NCBI GenBank assembly: GCA_963971285.1
Contig: OZ020255.1
Span: forward strand, 2,480,001 to 2,544,000
DNA from: Astropecten irregularis
Lineage: Eukaryota > Echinodermata > Asteroidea > Paxillosida > Astropectinidae
Direction: 5' to 3'
DNA: 64,000 nt
This document shows, one piece after another, positions 1 through 11,003 of this stretch. Both the position numbers and the translations under genes were made by a program. Position 1 is the first letter of the stretch. Every line of letters begins with the position of its first letter. A model generated the notes under the pieces. The model was given only the letters and a program-made list of their open reading frames with translations. It was not told the DNA's origin and ran no database searches.

Positions 1-419
1 TATTACCACAGTGAGCGGTTCATATTGGCACAGTGAGTGGTTCACATTGGCACAGGGCGTGGTTCACATTGGCACAGTGAGTGGTTGATATTGGCACAGT
101 GAGTGGTTGATATTGGCACAGTGAGTGATTCACATTGGCACAGGGAGTGGTTCACATTGGCACAGTGAGTGGTTGATATTGGCACAGTGAGTGGTTGATA
201 TTGGCACAGTGAGTGATTCACATTGGTACACTGAGTGGTTGATATTGGCACACTGAGTGGTTGATATTTGCACAGTGAGTGGTTGATATTGGCACACTGA
301 GTGATTGATATTGGCATAGTGAGTGGTTGACATTGGCACAGTGAGTGGTTGTATTGGCACACTGAGTGGTTGATATTGGCACAGTGAGTGGTTCACATTG
401 GCACAATGAGTGGTTCACA
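1..419. repeat. 22-bp tandem repeat (minisatellite)
   Basis: About 18 imperfect copies of a 22-bp unit (cacagtgagtggttgatattgg and variants with ttcaca in place of ttgata) run from the left edge to about 415. The minus strand lacks stops in several frames, so it gives long spurious reading frames rich in Asn, His and Cys. The array lies in what should be intron or downstream sequence of the CUB/LDLa gene, 65 bp from its last visible exon. Confidence 0.95.
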
Positions 420-483
420 CTCCAAATTAAATATATGTCATTCTTGTATGCTCGGTTTTGATATGCTTTTTTTTTGTACGTAC

Positions 484-594
484 CACAATTTAGCTCGTCT
501 TCGTAGTCAGGACAATCAAGAATGCCATCACAGACACGAGTCATATCCACGCAGCCTAGACCCGACTCACATACAGTTTCATTCTGTCCACACT
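484..594 (-). CDS. Exon: LDLa module 2 of CUB/LDLa gene
   Basis: This 111-bp exon has acceptor ttgccag and donor gtacgtac and is phase 1 at both ends. It encodes one complete LDLa repeat with six cysteines (CGQNETVCESG, then CVDMTRVCDGILDC) and ends in DELNC. The acidic DGILDCPDYEDE segment is the usual calcium cage. No later exon lies before the left edge. Confidence 0.85.
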
Positions 595-3500
595 CTGGCA
601 ATTGAATATCAGATAATGCGAAACAAAAAGAGTTTACAGCAACAATCTGAAAACGCAAAATAAATTTACATTTAAAGGAATAAAATCCTCATACATTTAT
701 ACAGAATTTGTAGACATTTTGTATACATATGTACATAATATAAAGTTTTGAGCAGTGAGGACAGGGGATGGTGGCGGCTGAAGCTGGCGTGGCAGTACCT
801 TTCCTAACCATACTGTCTGCTCAGCTACTGTCATCCTGGTTTCCTCGTGGGCTTTTGCACCACTTTTGACGTCTGCACGCCACTTGACTCTGGCCTCTGC
901 AAGGGTTTCCAGACTGCAATTCCTAAGGATTCCATTGAGGCCTTCAGTGTTTCTTTAAAGCACTTCTTCTGTCCTCCGGGGAGCGCTTGGAAAGGACACT
1001 AAAGACAAGAGTTTCCTTAATTCATCGTTTGAAAAAGCAGGCACTAATACAAGAAAATTGTTTGCAGTGCTTGGGCAACTGTAAGGGTTATAAACCTCAT
1101 GTTGACAGAGCAAGATCTCGAATGTCTAGACTCTTGTTTTTTTAAGGACAGACTCCCGTCTTGGGGGATTTACAAAATTTAAATGCTGAGACTCACCTGA
1201 CACATTGTATGTTGTAATTACGAACCGAAGTTTCTCAAGTTCTGCAGCGGCCTGCCGCTCACGAAGCCTAATCCACATTCCGGACTTCTTTAAATCTACC
1301 TCCACTGGTGGAAGGAAAACATCGGATGAAGAATCGATATATGGAATCGGATTCCCCACAGTCGGGACCATTCCATCGCCAACTAAAATTGACATTTTCC
1401 AACCAATGAATTCCATCACTTTGAGGCGGATCCGGGTTCCGGGTGGCTCCACCAGCCGCCAGATGCACTCAAAGTATGTGATGGGATCCGTGTGATTGGT
1501 AATGATGACCTCACCGGGAGAGGGGTTGCTTGGCAACACTGGTGACTCCCCCGGGTAAATGGCAATGAATCCGGTAAACTTGTACGGTGGAGTCTGTATC
1601 ACAGTGAAATCACCCAGTATAGTAAGCGATTCGTCTCGTTTCAACGAAATGTCAGTGACGCCACAACGATCTGTGAAGCAGGAAAAGTCACCGAGTTTCA
1701 AATTAAAACCAAAAGATAAACACAAAAACCTGAGTTTACAACAGTCAAAATAATAAAGTTACGACAAGCTTCAGTTTAAACCAATATCGTCATTATCAAA
1801 AAAGGTACTACGGGAGCATATCGCGGACAAAGCTAAAAGGAATAAGAATTAAGTAATAAATATTGAATTCTGACATTCACAAAGTTATACATAATTATGA
1901 CCTTATATAATTATGTATGAGCAAGAATCATCAAAATACCACGCAGGAAACTACATGGTTGATTTTAAGTCATTGAAAAGTGAATACAGATAAAAGCGAC
2001 CTCCTGAATACCGTAGAGGCGCTCTACCAACTGAGCCATCTAGCACTACGTTGGTTGATGTCCCTAATAGTCAATTATCTTTGTTCGCTTGGCAGTCAGA
2101 ATCCATGAAACCACTCACTTACAAATAAGTATGTTATGCCAACGACCTCCAGTTATTCATGATTATGATATTTAGGTAAAGAATAATTTATGACTTAGGT
2201 AGAATCATGATTTCGAGATTTGTCATATATGTCCTTCTGCACAACACAAAACTTCACTTATTGCTTGTATGTACTCACCACATTCGTTTGCCTCGTCTGA
2301 CAGATCTGAGCAATCAACCTTGCCATCACAAAGTACGCGTTTGGGGTAACATTTGAATTCATGTAGACACATTAATTGGTCCGTACCACAAGAACCTGAT
2401 AATAAATAAAACAAAGTGCACAGAGCACGAATGTGATTACGATAGTCTAGTATGAAAACCGTCTCACTCAATGTTTAATTCTTGTTTGCATAATTACCTA
2501 GAAAATTCAACTCTAGAGCCAATTTGTCCTCAAAACATATTTCCCTCTGATGTTGCGCAAATGAATTATTTAATTGATTTATTAATCAATTATTGTTGTC
2601 ATTTTTGTGTAATACAGACCTTGTCCTGTGCTGTTCTCAGATCGCAAGACCACCCTTATAGTTGGTAGATATGGATATGTTCCATCACCGTACAACAAAA
2701 TCCAGACAGTATTCGCAATTAAGAAATACGATGTTCCTTTTTCAACATTGCTCTGGATATCCATCCCGGTCACGATGGTTGAGGTATTGTAAGGATCGTG
2801 GCCAATACCAAATTTAATAAATTGATTTCCCATCAGATCAAGCTGGACGAGATCCACGTAGATCATGGTACCAGGATCGCTGGTAACCAACCAGATGCAT
2901 CTCTGAAAGCGGTGGCCTGGGAGTGACACCCTGATGAGATGTGTCTCATTCAAATAAATATTCGACAGACCACACACTGGATCTGTGAAAAGAAAACAAC
3001 ATTATATACTTATAAGTCATGCTGTCAACTTTTAGCAGACACATTTAATTCATATATCTATACAGTAACATTAACTTTTATGATTTCAAATTAACATGAA
3101 GGGCAGGTGTTCTTTGAAATACAAATCAAGGTAATTCATATAGCATCTAAATGCATCTACGAAATCTTACTTATAGTTGGAGAGCTAGGTGGGTTTTAAT
3201 CATAATGTTGAGTACAAAAGGTTTGAGTGCATATTTCTATTGGATTTAATGTACGAATGAGAGAATGGGGCGTCTTAAGTTGCACACCCCTGGGCTTTGG
3301 GCCCCCTGGGGCACCAAAGTTGCCCCAAATATCGATTTATTCAAACCTTTGAGTACAACCAAAATTCCTTTTGCAAATGATCATTTAGTGACCTCTGACA
3401 ACAAATCCACAATTTAAGACATGATTTTTCCTGGGGTTTGTAGATAAGACGGGGGTGTTTGTAGATAATATGGGGGTTTTGTACATAAGGCATGGGGTGT

Positions 3501-6500
3501 TTGGACCCATTGGGTCCTTCAAAATTGAACTTATAAAAAGAGTCTGTACATCAATTTTGATAACAGCTATGGATAAAACATTACTCTAGATGAATAAAAA
3601 TGTAATTTAAGACATACAAATGTCTGGGGTTTCTAATTAAGACCATAACTAATTAACGGCCAATTAGCGATTTATTCACACTTTTGAGTACAACCAAAAT
3701 TCCTTTTGCAAATGATCATTTAGTGACCTCTGACAACAAATCCACAATTTAAGACATGATTTTTCCTGGGGTTTGTAGATAAGATGGGGGTGTTCGTAGA
3801 TAATAATGGGGTGTTTGTACATAAGATGGGGTGTTTGGACCCAGGGTATAGGCCTATTAGGACCTTAAAATTGAACTTATAAAAAAAGAGTCCGTACATC
3901 CATTTCGATTACAGCTATGGATAAAACATTACTCCACATGAATAAAAATGCAATTTAAGACATACAAATGTTTGGGGTTTCTAATTAAGACCATCACTAA
4001 TTAATGGCAAATAAGCGATTTATTCACACTTTTGTGTACAACCATAATTCCTTTTGCAAATGTTTATTTAGTGACCTCTGACAACAAATCCACAATTTAA
4101 GACATGATTTTTCTTGGGGTTTGTAGATAAGACTTAAAAGTTGCATCACAGCACCGATTTACACGTTAATGTTAATTATGTATGTATACACATGCAACGC
4201 ATTGAACGCAAACGGTAATTTGATGGTATTTCGGGAAAATGCCGCGAAATGATGAAAAGTGCCACGCAAGAGAAAAAGGTCCAGTCTTTACCCCCCCCCC
4301 CCCCTCCCCCCAAAAAAGGAGAGTGGAAACTTTCTGAGACTGAAGACGTCTGAGACTGAAGACCGCTGGATAACGATTCTCAAATCTGTGACGCCGCCCT
4401 GAAACAAACTATGAAGTATGAAATATCCAAGTACCGTCCCGTGATCGAATATGGAGGTTCAAAAGTGGACATCTACTTTTTTCCTCTCCAAGAAGCATAA
4501 AAAACACATCGAACGCTTTTGCAAAAGGCGCTTTTCTATACCTTTCTGTTAACAGAAAAGCAGATGACACGTTTTGGCAAATCCACTTTGTTTTCTTTTC
4601 TGTCTTTCAAGAAAGCAGATTGAACGCTTGTGGGCCAGTGGTTTAAAAGTGGCCCTTAGAAGGGGCCCAATTGAGAAGTATCTGCCTTCCAAACAGTAAC
4701 CTAATATTATAACCTCAAAATACTTCCATTCAAAAACAAACGTCGCTTTTAAAGTCCTGAAGCTTATCTGTATTTCCTGTGTGAGAATGATTAAAAGCTG
4801 TGAACGAACCTACATTTTGTCCTGTTGGAAAAAGCAGAAAAGTGGATCTATCCAAAACGTTTATTTCTACGATTCTGCTAGCAGAAAAGCATATGACCAC
4901 TTTTGAATCACTGCACAATCGTTCAATCTGCTTTATTGGAAAGCAGACAAACAAAAGAGTGGATTTATCAAAAACGTCCAATCTGCTTTACTGGTACTGG
5001 TAGTGAGAAAAGTGAAAATGCAGATGTCTACTTTTGTACCGCAAGTTTCGGATAAAAAGTAACACTTACTTTTCTGGTAGCAGGAAGCAGAAAACTGCAT
5101 TTTACCAAAACGTGTCATCTGCTTGTCTGTTAACAGAAAGGTATAAAAAAGCGCATTTTGCAAAAGCGTTCGATCCGTTTTTTATGCTACTTTGGTTTTT
5201 GTTTTTACTTGGATTCTGGGACCTGATGAAAACATCACTAAAGATGAAAAGTGGCCCAAAGCATAATGCTTGAAGGAAGTTGCAATACAAATCTGAAAAG
5301 TGGAGCAAAAGAACAGCATAAAAAGAACATGATTCATTTGGTGGTCATGGTGTTGGTAACCCCATCACTATAATGCCCATCAGGAAAAATAAAAAAACGC
5401 AACCTGACTAGGCGTGCCGTTCATCCACACTTTATGGGCCCGTGCCCCGTAGGCTGTCAAATTCGCAGGTCACAATTTCCTAGCCAGCCATTAAGCTACC
5501 CTAACTAAACCATGACCACCAGATAAACAGCTAAAATAGAACTGGAGAGATGTTTTAGAACATCTGACCGATGAGGAAAGCATTCACTTTTGTCTTAAAG
5601 GCAGACACATCTGCAGAGGCAGGAAAAGCAGACGTTCCACAGTCGACTTGTCCTTCGTATGTAGGAGTTCAGTTTTTGATCTAGGAATACGTACACAGTA
5701 TGGAAGTCTAGTCAGTTAAGATCTTGTATATCGCTCTCAGACTAGGTGCACAAGGGGGTAAAATATCAGCTAGCTCAATGGATGGTTTCAGGAAGAAATG
5801 ACGGTAAAAAACACAAAGTGATGAAACATTTCTCCTGTGACTCAGTGGAACATGTCATGTCAAACTTGAGAGGCTCATCAATCCTGAGTAAGTAAAGTGC
5901 TTTGTTCTCAGTGGCGTCGCCAAGGGGGGGGGGGGGGGGGGTTGGGCAGGGGGCACGTGCCCCCCCCAAAAAAAAAAAACCGCGTGCCCCCGCGTGCCCC
6001 CGCGTGCCCTCGCCCCCCATTTGAGATTTGGGTTGGTGAAAAAAAAAATATATATATTGGACGGCGACCACGCTCAAACTTGGTGCCCCCAACAATTGCT
6101 TGTGCCCCCCCCCCCGACTCAAAAGTCTGGTGACGCCACTGTTTGTTCTGCAACCTATCCAGCAGCTTTAAGGATGAAATACCTGCTCCATTCCAAATTG
6201 GAGAGGAGAAAAGTCCCTCTTGGAGAGGAGAAAAGTAGAATGTCCACTTTTGAACCTCCATATTCGATCACGGGACGGTACTTCATACTTCATAGTTTGT
6301 TTCAGGGCAGCATCGCAGATTTGAGAATCGTTATTCAGCGGTCTTCAGTCTCAGACATATTAAATTTCCACTTTTCGTCTTTTTTTTTGGGGGGGGGGGG
6401 GATAAATATCACAACTTATCAAAGATTTTTTTGTGCGGGTAAAGACTGGACCATTTTCTCTTGCGTGGCATTTTCCCGAAATACCATCAAATTACCGTTT

Positions 6501-7670
6501 GCGTTCAATGCGTTGCATGTGTATACATACATAATTAACCATAACGTGAGGAAATCAGTGCTGTGATGCAACTTTTATATTGTGTCTTATTTACAAACCC
6601 CAGGAAAAATCATGTCTTAAATTATGGATTTGTTGTCAGAGGTCACTAAATAAACATTTGCAAAAGGAATTATGGTTGTACACAAAAGTGTGAATGAATT
6701 GCTAATTTGCCATTAATAAGTGATGGTCTTAAATAGAAACCCCAAACATTTGTATGTCTTAAATTGCATTTTTATTCATGTGGAGTAATGTTTTATCCAT
6801 AGCTGTAATCAAAATTGATGTACAGACTCTTTTTTATAAGTTCAATTTTAAGGTCCTTATATACCCTGGGTCCAAACACCCCATCTTATGTACAAACACC
6901 CCATTATTATCTACAAACACCCCCATCTTATCTACAAACCCCAGGAAAAATCATGTCTTAAATTGTGGATTTGTTGTCAGAGGTCACTAAATGATCATTT
7001 GCAAAAGGAATTTTAGTTGTACTCAAAAGTGTGAATAAATCGCTAATTGGCCGTTAATTAGTTATGGTCTTAATTAGAAACCCCAGACATTTGTATGTCT
7101 TAAATTACTTTTTTATTCATCTAGAGTAATGTTTTATCCATAGCTGTAATCAAAATAGATGTACAGACTCTTTTTATAAGTTCAATTTTGAAGGACCCAA
7201 TGGGTCCAAACACCCCATGCCTTATGTACAAAACCCCCATATTATCTACAAACACCCCCGTCTTATCTACAAACCCCAGGAAAAATCATGTCTTAAATTG
7301 TGGATTTGTTGTCAGAGGTCACTAAATGATCATTTGCAAAAGGAATTTTGGTTGTACTCAAAAGTTTGAATAAATCGATATTTGGGGCAACTTTGGTGCC
7401 CCAGGGGGCCCAAAGCCCAGGGGTGTGCAACTTAAGACGCCCCATTCTCTCATTCGTACATTAAATCCAATAGAAATATGCACTCAAACCTTTTGTACTC
7501 AACATTATGATAAAAACCCACCTAGCTCTCCAACTATTAGGGCGTACTTGGTTAATTTGTTGTGACACAGTATATTAGATTTTATCATAGTCTTACTCAC
7601 TCGACTTGGTAACGGCTACGAAGAGTCCTAGTATTAACATCGTGCCCAAATAGAGACCGTGCAGATCCAT
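484..7670 (-). CDS. CUB/LDLa-repeat secreted or membrane protein, 3' part outside window
   Basis: The gene model has five exons read right to left: 7670-7601, 2982-2620, 2395-2279, 1670-1197 and 594-484. The first encodes a 23-residue hydrophobic signal peptide beginning MDLHGLYLG. The others encode CUB-like (about residues 24-144), LDLa (145-183), CUB-like (184-341) and LDLa (342-378) modules. Every internal junction is phase 1, so each module is a symmetrical 1-1 exon, as expected of shuffled extracellular domains. Both LDLa modules keep six cysteines and the acidic calcium-binding CDGxxDC motif. Each CUB keeps only the first cysteine pair. Order and content resemble the LRP3/LRP10/LRP12 group (CUB-LDLa-CUB-LDLa), but orthology is inference. 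The last exon ends at a splice donor, so the gene continues past the left edge. Intron 1 holds the fold-back element at 3174-7536. Confidence 0.8.
595..1196 (-). other. Intron between CUB 2 and LDLa 2
   Basis: It is flanked by donor gtgagt (after 1197) and acceptor ttgccag (before 594). I see no exon, repeat or RNA gene inside. Confidence 0.6.
1197..1670 (-). CDS. Exon: CUB-like module 2 of CUB/LDLa gene
   Basis: This 474-bp, phase 1-1 exon has acceptor ttcctgcttcacag and donor tcag|gtgagt. It encodes about 158 residues, longer than a typical CUB (about 110). The fold signature is visible as a starting CG, hydrophobic strands (YKFTGFIAIYPGE), the pair FECIWRL followed by RIRLKVMEF, and a final strand LRFVITTYNV. 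Only two cysteines are present, so the second CUB disulfide is missing. The stretch between FTGFIAIYPGE and FECIWRL contains an insertion. Confidence 0.75.
1671..2278 (-). other. Intron between LDLa 1 and CUB 2, with tRNA-like repeat
   Basis: The intron has good splice signals at both ends. It carries a partial copy of the tRNA-derived fold-back repeat at about 1962-2130. The remainder is AT-rich and unremarkable. Confidence 0.6.
1962..2130 (-). repeat. Partial tRNA-derived repeat (family of 54561-54955)
   Basis: On the minus strand a tRNA-like region with an A-box-like segment (tggctcagttggtagagcgc, from ggcgctctaccaactgagcc on plus) is preceded by ctacgttggttgatgtccctaatagtcaattatctttgttcg, the same internal block found at 39210 and 54630. 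The B-box half is degraded (agcgacctcctgaatacc). One arm is present and the second arm is missing. Confidence 0.75.
2279..2395 (-). CDS. Exon: LDLa module 1 of CUB/LDLa gene
   Basis: This 117-bp, phase 1-1 exon has acceptor ttattatcag and donor gtgagtac. It encodes one LDLa repeat with six cysteines (SCGTDQLMC, LHEFKC, YPKRVLC, DGKVDC, ending NEC) and the conserved CDGKVDCSDLSDE calcium motif. Confidence 0.85.
2620..2982 (-). CDS. Exon: CUB-like module 1 of CUB/LDLa gene
   Basis: This 363-bp, phase 1-1 exon has acceptor tttcttttcacag and donor caag|gtctgt, a weaker donor than its neighbours. It encodes about 121 residues starting after the signal peptide with DPVCGLSNIYL. CUB-type strands are visible (RCIWLVTSDPGTMIYVDLV, TVWILLYGDG, PTIRVVLRS). 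As in module 2, only the first cysteine pair is kept. Confidence 0.75.
2983..3173. other. Intron sequence before fold-back element
   Basis: Short AT-rich intron stretch of the CUB/LDLa gene; nothing recognisable. Confidence 0.5.
4490..5195. repeat. Inner inverted repeat within fold-back element
   Basis: The segment 4490-4605 (agcataaaaaacacatcgaa ... ctgttaacagaaaagcagatg) is repeated as its reverse complement at 5081-5193. Between them, variants of gcagaaaagtggat and ccaaaacgt recur in both orientations. This makes a second, off-centre palindrome inside the loop of the larger one. Confidence 0.75.
5196..5900. other. Loop of fold-back element, non-coding
   Basis: It contains a small inverted pair (tggtggtcatggt at 5339-5351 and accatgaccacca at about 5509-5521) that could bound a 180-bp MITE, though no target duplication was found. 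The following 350 bp resemble decayed retroelement sequence without an open frame. Confidence 0.35.
5909..6141. mobile_element. hAT-type MITE
   Basis: A 233-bp element has terminal inverted repeats CAGTGGCGTCGCCA and TGGTGACGCCACTG and exact 8-bp target duplications TTTGTTCT at 5901-5908 and 6142-6149. Inside are poly-G and poly-C runs that form a G/C-homopolymer hairpin. The size, CAGTGGCG ends and 8-bp duplication are typical of hAT MITEs. It inserted into the loop of the larger fold-back element, so it is younger than that element. Confidence 0.92.
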
Positions 7671-7700
7671 TTTGCTTTCTCGAATCAAAGCAACACGACA
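7601..7700 (-). CDS. Exon: start codon and signal peptide of CUB/LDLa gene
   Basis: The minus strand shows a strong acceptor (polypyrimidine tract, then ctgcctgatttctag) before 7700 and a start codon at 7670-7668 with aaaATGG context. It encodes a hydrophobic leader (LYLGTMLILGLFVAV) followed by TKS, and ends at donor A|gtgagtaag in phase 1, which fits the first CUB exon. The acceptor in front of the start implies an upstream non-coding exon. Confidence 0.75.
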
Positions 7701-7773
7701 CTAGAAATCAGGCAGAAAAAAAAAATAGACGTGTTTATTATTATATCAATGATGTGGATTGGACTATTGTTGT

Positions 7774-7811
7774 TCAAAGCGTAGTGTCCCGTTTGGAACA
7801 CTACGCTTTGA
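7774..7811. repeat. Perfect 14-bp hairpin
   Basis: tcaaagcgtagtgt at 7774-7787 pairs exactly with acactacgctttga at 7798-7811 around a 10-nt loop. It lies just right of the signal-peptide exon and just left of the 31-bp array. Confidence 0.85.
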
Positions 7812-7822
7812 CCAACATTGAC

Positions 7823-8084
7823 TAGGTTACAGAACGCCACAAATATCTTTAATTAGGTTACATGGCGCCACAAAGAGCTATAACTAGGTTACAGAACGCC
7901 ACAAAGAGCTATAATTAGGTTACAGAACGCCACAAAGAGCTATAATTAGGTTACAGAACGCCACAAAGACCTATAATAAGGTTACAGAACGCCACACAAG
8001 AGCTATAATTAGGTTACATAACGCCACAAAGAGCAATAATTAGGTTACAGAACGCCACAAATGCCTATAATTAGGTTAAAGAAC
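7823..8084. repeat. 31-bp tandem repeat
   Basis: Eight copies plus a partial of a 31-bp unit (taggttacagaacgccacaa followed by agagctataat) lie head to tail. They differ by single substitutions and by 1-bp indels in the fifth and sixth copies. No coding potential. Confidence 0.95.
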
Positions 8085-9221
8085 ACTTTGTTTACTGTAA
8101 ACTGCTACGTCGTGATTTATGTCACCATTAGATAATCATGTACAAGCGATTCAACTTTCAATTTGCTTTAGTTGCAACGAGCATTATTTCTGAGACCTGT
8201 TTCAATATTTAAACTCAAACAGTTCGTGCAAAGCCCTTCCAAAAGTGGACTATAATTGCATATATAAGTACATGCAAAGCTTTTGATGTTAAAGACTTTA
8301 AAAGCAATTTCAATGTATATTAGTCTTTTCTTGTGTGGTTGAGTTGTTTGGTTAAAGCCAACAGTCATCAGAGAAGTACTGATATAACGACCATCATTAG
8401 TGTCACTAATAACATTATAAACTGTATTAGAATCGTTGCAATATACTTTAGCACTGCCTCGTACCACTTACAAATTGCAAGGATAATTTATATGTACATA
8501 AACGAATGGTGTTATTAGACACGTATTGAATTGCATTAGTGCAATGTCAATGTACACACAGTGTCTCGCTCAAAGTGGTCATTTATTTCCAGGCGCATTA
8601 TTTGGCAGCGCGGAAAGGCGGCAAAGTAAACAACTGTTCATTACTGGGACTAAACCGTTGCCATGACCCCATCAGGAGAATCTCATACTGGTCATATCTC
8701 TGATTGAAGAACAAACGAGATGAAGAACCTATCAAATCATGGCCATTCCTCGGCTGTGATGCAATACTCTGCAGATGATATTGCCGAGAAAGACAATAAT
8801 GCACTGAGCAGTGTTTTTCCATCCAGATTAGAATCATACAAAGGCCTGAAAATACCATCTTATTCTTCAGATGATGATGATTATTATTATTAATTTATTC
8901 AGAATTTATCAACAAATTATAATCAAGTCATGCTGCCTGGTTTTATTTAGGGAAAACCCATAGCTCCTTTCTTCAAAACCTCATGCAGTGCAAATTTCTT
9001 TCTTTCGAAAATGTGACGATCATACCAATATAAAGCGATTGACTATTAGTGGTCTCAAGCCAACATTTTTTGTGAGGCATTGGACGTCATGCTTATTCAA
9101 GAAACCCACATAACAAGACGTAGGGGAAATTATTCTTACTCACATAGATGGTCTTTCAAATGACCTTCTCTATAGAAATTCCGATTGGCTGAATGCTTTG
9201 GATTCACTTAAAAGGTATAAT
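8085..9221. other. No recognised gene
   Basis: AT-rich sequence. Minus-strand frames at 8168-8467 and 8598-8858 resemble no family I know and lack convincing splice or start context. This is probably intron 1 sequence of the CUB/LDLa gene. Confidence 0.4.
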
Positions 9222-9505
9222 TCAATATTGGTAAAGGTCACAGAACAGAACTCACACTCTTTCTAGTCCAATTTGTGCATGAAATAATAGACATGTGACA
9301 AATTGAGCTAAATTGAACATCTGGGTCACGAGAAACAGCGAAAACCCGACACAATTTTTCTTGTAAGACTTAAAGAATGATTTTGATCTTAATCCGAGAT
9401 CAAAATGTTTTCGTTCTTTGTTTTACAAATTTCTGGATAAAAACACCATTTAAGGCGGAAATATTTTAACGGTATGTTTCTACCAGCACCATCTTCATAC
9501 CAATA
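9222..9505 (-). repeat. Dispersed repeat R1, copy 1
   Basis: This is one of four about 280-bp copies in the window. On its own strand it starts ggtatgaagatggtgctggtagaaaca and ends near acctttaccaatcatgtatta (here in reverse). The frame at 9389-9712 is an artefact of this repeat, since the same encoded motif (EDGAGRNIP) recurs at the other copies. Family unknown. Confidence 0.8.
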
Positions 9506-11003
9506 GCTGCAAGTTATTCGTACATCTGTGAACATTTCTGTTTCGTTTTTGTTTCTGTTTGGTTTTGGGTTTGTTACCAATCCTGTACCTTCAATATACA
9601 ACTCAGATAAACCTGGAATGAAAATATTGACATTAGAAAAGCTATTATTTGGCATATACATCTCATTAGTATCCACTGTACAGACATTCCCTATGCACAT
9701 TTTGTGCTGCATCGCTACAGTGGTTCGCCATTCTGATTCTCAAGAAGACGGCAAGGGAAGATCCGCAACGTCGTTTTAAGACAATTACATCTTATCAACG
9801 CCATCCATAATCTAAAAGCAACATTGATATCCTCATCATGCTCCTTTGTGCGACTTTCCTTCCTTCTAGTCGCATTGACCCTTTAATGTAGACTTCACCA
9901 GCATTCTTTTCCTAATCTATAATTAGTTACAGCATGGGAACTGCAATATCAAATGAGCAGGTTGTGTACTCTTTGCATGTACGGTGTACTTGCACTTAGT
10001 AACGACATATTGTTTGGTCATAGATACCAAAGTCCACCAAGTGGTCAGCTTCACCGTTGACGAACTGTTATTATGTTTGAATGCTTGTACAGGTGTAGTC
10101 AGCATAATGATGAAGGAATAATTTACAAGTTTCCATTAATTTTGTCAATTTGTAAATAATTGCACTGCAAACAGTCATTACAAACGCACAAAAAATATTA
10201 TTGATAGTGTCATTAAGAGACCAGCTGTAAAAACATCAAACTTCAGCACTAGAACAAGCTTATATGGTGTCAAGTACTTGCCCCGTTTTGGCCCTATTAA
10301 ATATTTTTTCTGGCGATACTAAATAAGGTTTACTGTTTATTATTACCTGAGATTCTACTAAACGTTATTCAGATACTTTCTGTCCTTGAGATTTTCAGAC
10401 ACAGGATTATAATCAGTTCCTTTGTGGAAGAAGACATGGGGACATGTCTTTGTAACATGCAGCACCTATACATTGTGAAATCGGTTACCAAAGGAAATCC
10501 ACTGTATTCATTCTCTAGAAAGTTTCAAAAGTCATTTGAAATAATTTGTGTGTATTAATGTTTTGTATAATGTGTTAACTGGGCTGGATTTCACCAGGCA
10601 CTAGGATTGATCTTAAGATGTGTTGTCGGTATCGCCACGGTGGTATGTGCTGTGGTGTCACATGCTGCTTGGCAGTTGGAATTCATTCACACTTATTGAG
10701 ATCAGTCTTAGTGCTTCGTGATATCGGCCCCTGGTCTACTTTGTTATAAGGTTTTTCTTAAATATTTCTCGATTGTTTAAGTGCTATGTGCAGATTCTGC
10801 GCTTTGAGCATCCTTCCTGATGGAGGTGGCGATATACAAGATTTCACCATTATTATTAATATTATTGTAAATAAATTAATTTGAAATACATTTTGTGGCG
10901 AGGAGAACAGGCATGATTCGAACCTCCTATAGGTCTAAATGTACAATACAGAATTGGTAGCAGGCAACAGAAATATTCACAGATTTACGTATAACTTTCA
11001 GGT
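9506..11003. other. No recognised gene
   Basis: AT-rich spacer between two R1 copies. No coding, RNA or repeat signal that I can support. Confidence 0.4.

Larger units (their letters stand above)
3174..7536. mobile_element. Fold-back transposon with long inverted repeats
   Basis: The left arm (3174 to about 4492) and the right arm (about 6208 to 7536) are reverse complements over about 1.3 kb with very few differences. The outer ends read TAGTTGGAGAGCTAGG and are flanked by TTA on both sides (3171-3173 and 7537-7539), a possible 3-bp target duplication of the PIF/Harbinger type. Each arm holds three tandem blocks of about 340 bp that begin near aatcgatttattcaaac and include aagacatgatttttcctggggtttgtagata (left blocks near 3330, 3670 and 4015). 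No transposase frame is seen, so the element is non-autonomous. It lies in intron 1 of the CUB/LDLa gene. Confidence 0.88.

Noticed and set aside
42-396. Asn/His/Cys repeat proteins on the minus strand
   Set aside because: By-product of the 22-bp minisatellite, open in several frames at once.
5222-5255. Hammerhead ribozyme-like string (ctgatga ... gatgaaa)
   Set aside because: The catalytic core lacks the conserved C before GAAA and no matching stems I and III were found. A similar ctgatga string at 15138 also fails.
5775-6261. Gly/Pro-rich proteins on both strands
   Set aside because: They are translations of the hAT MITE and its G/C homopolymers.
9389-9712. 107-codon minus-strand frame as a gene
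   Set aside because: Its conserved part is repeat R1, found at three other places without an open frame.
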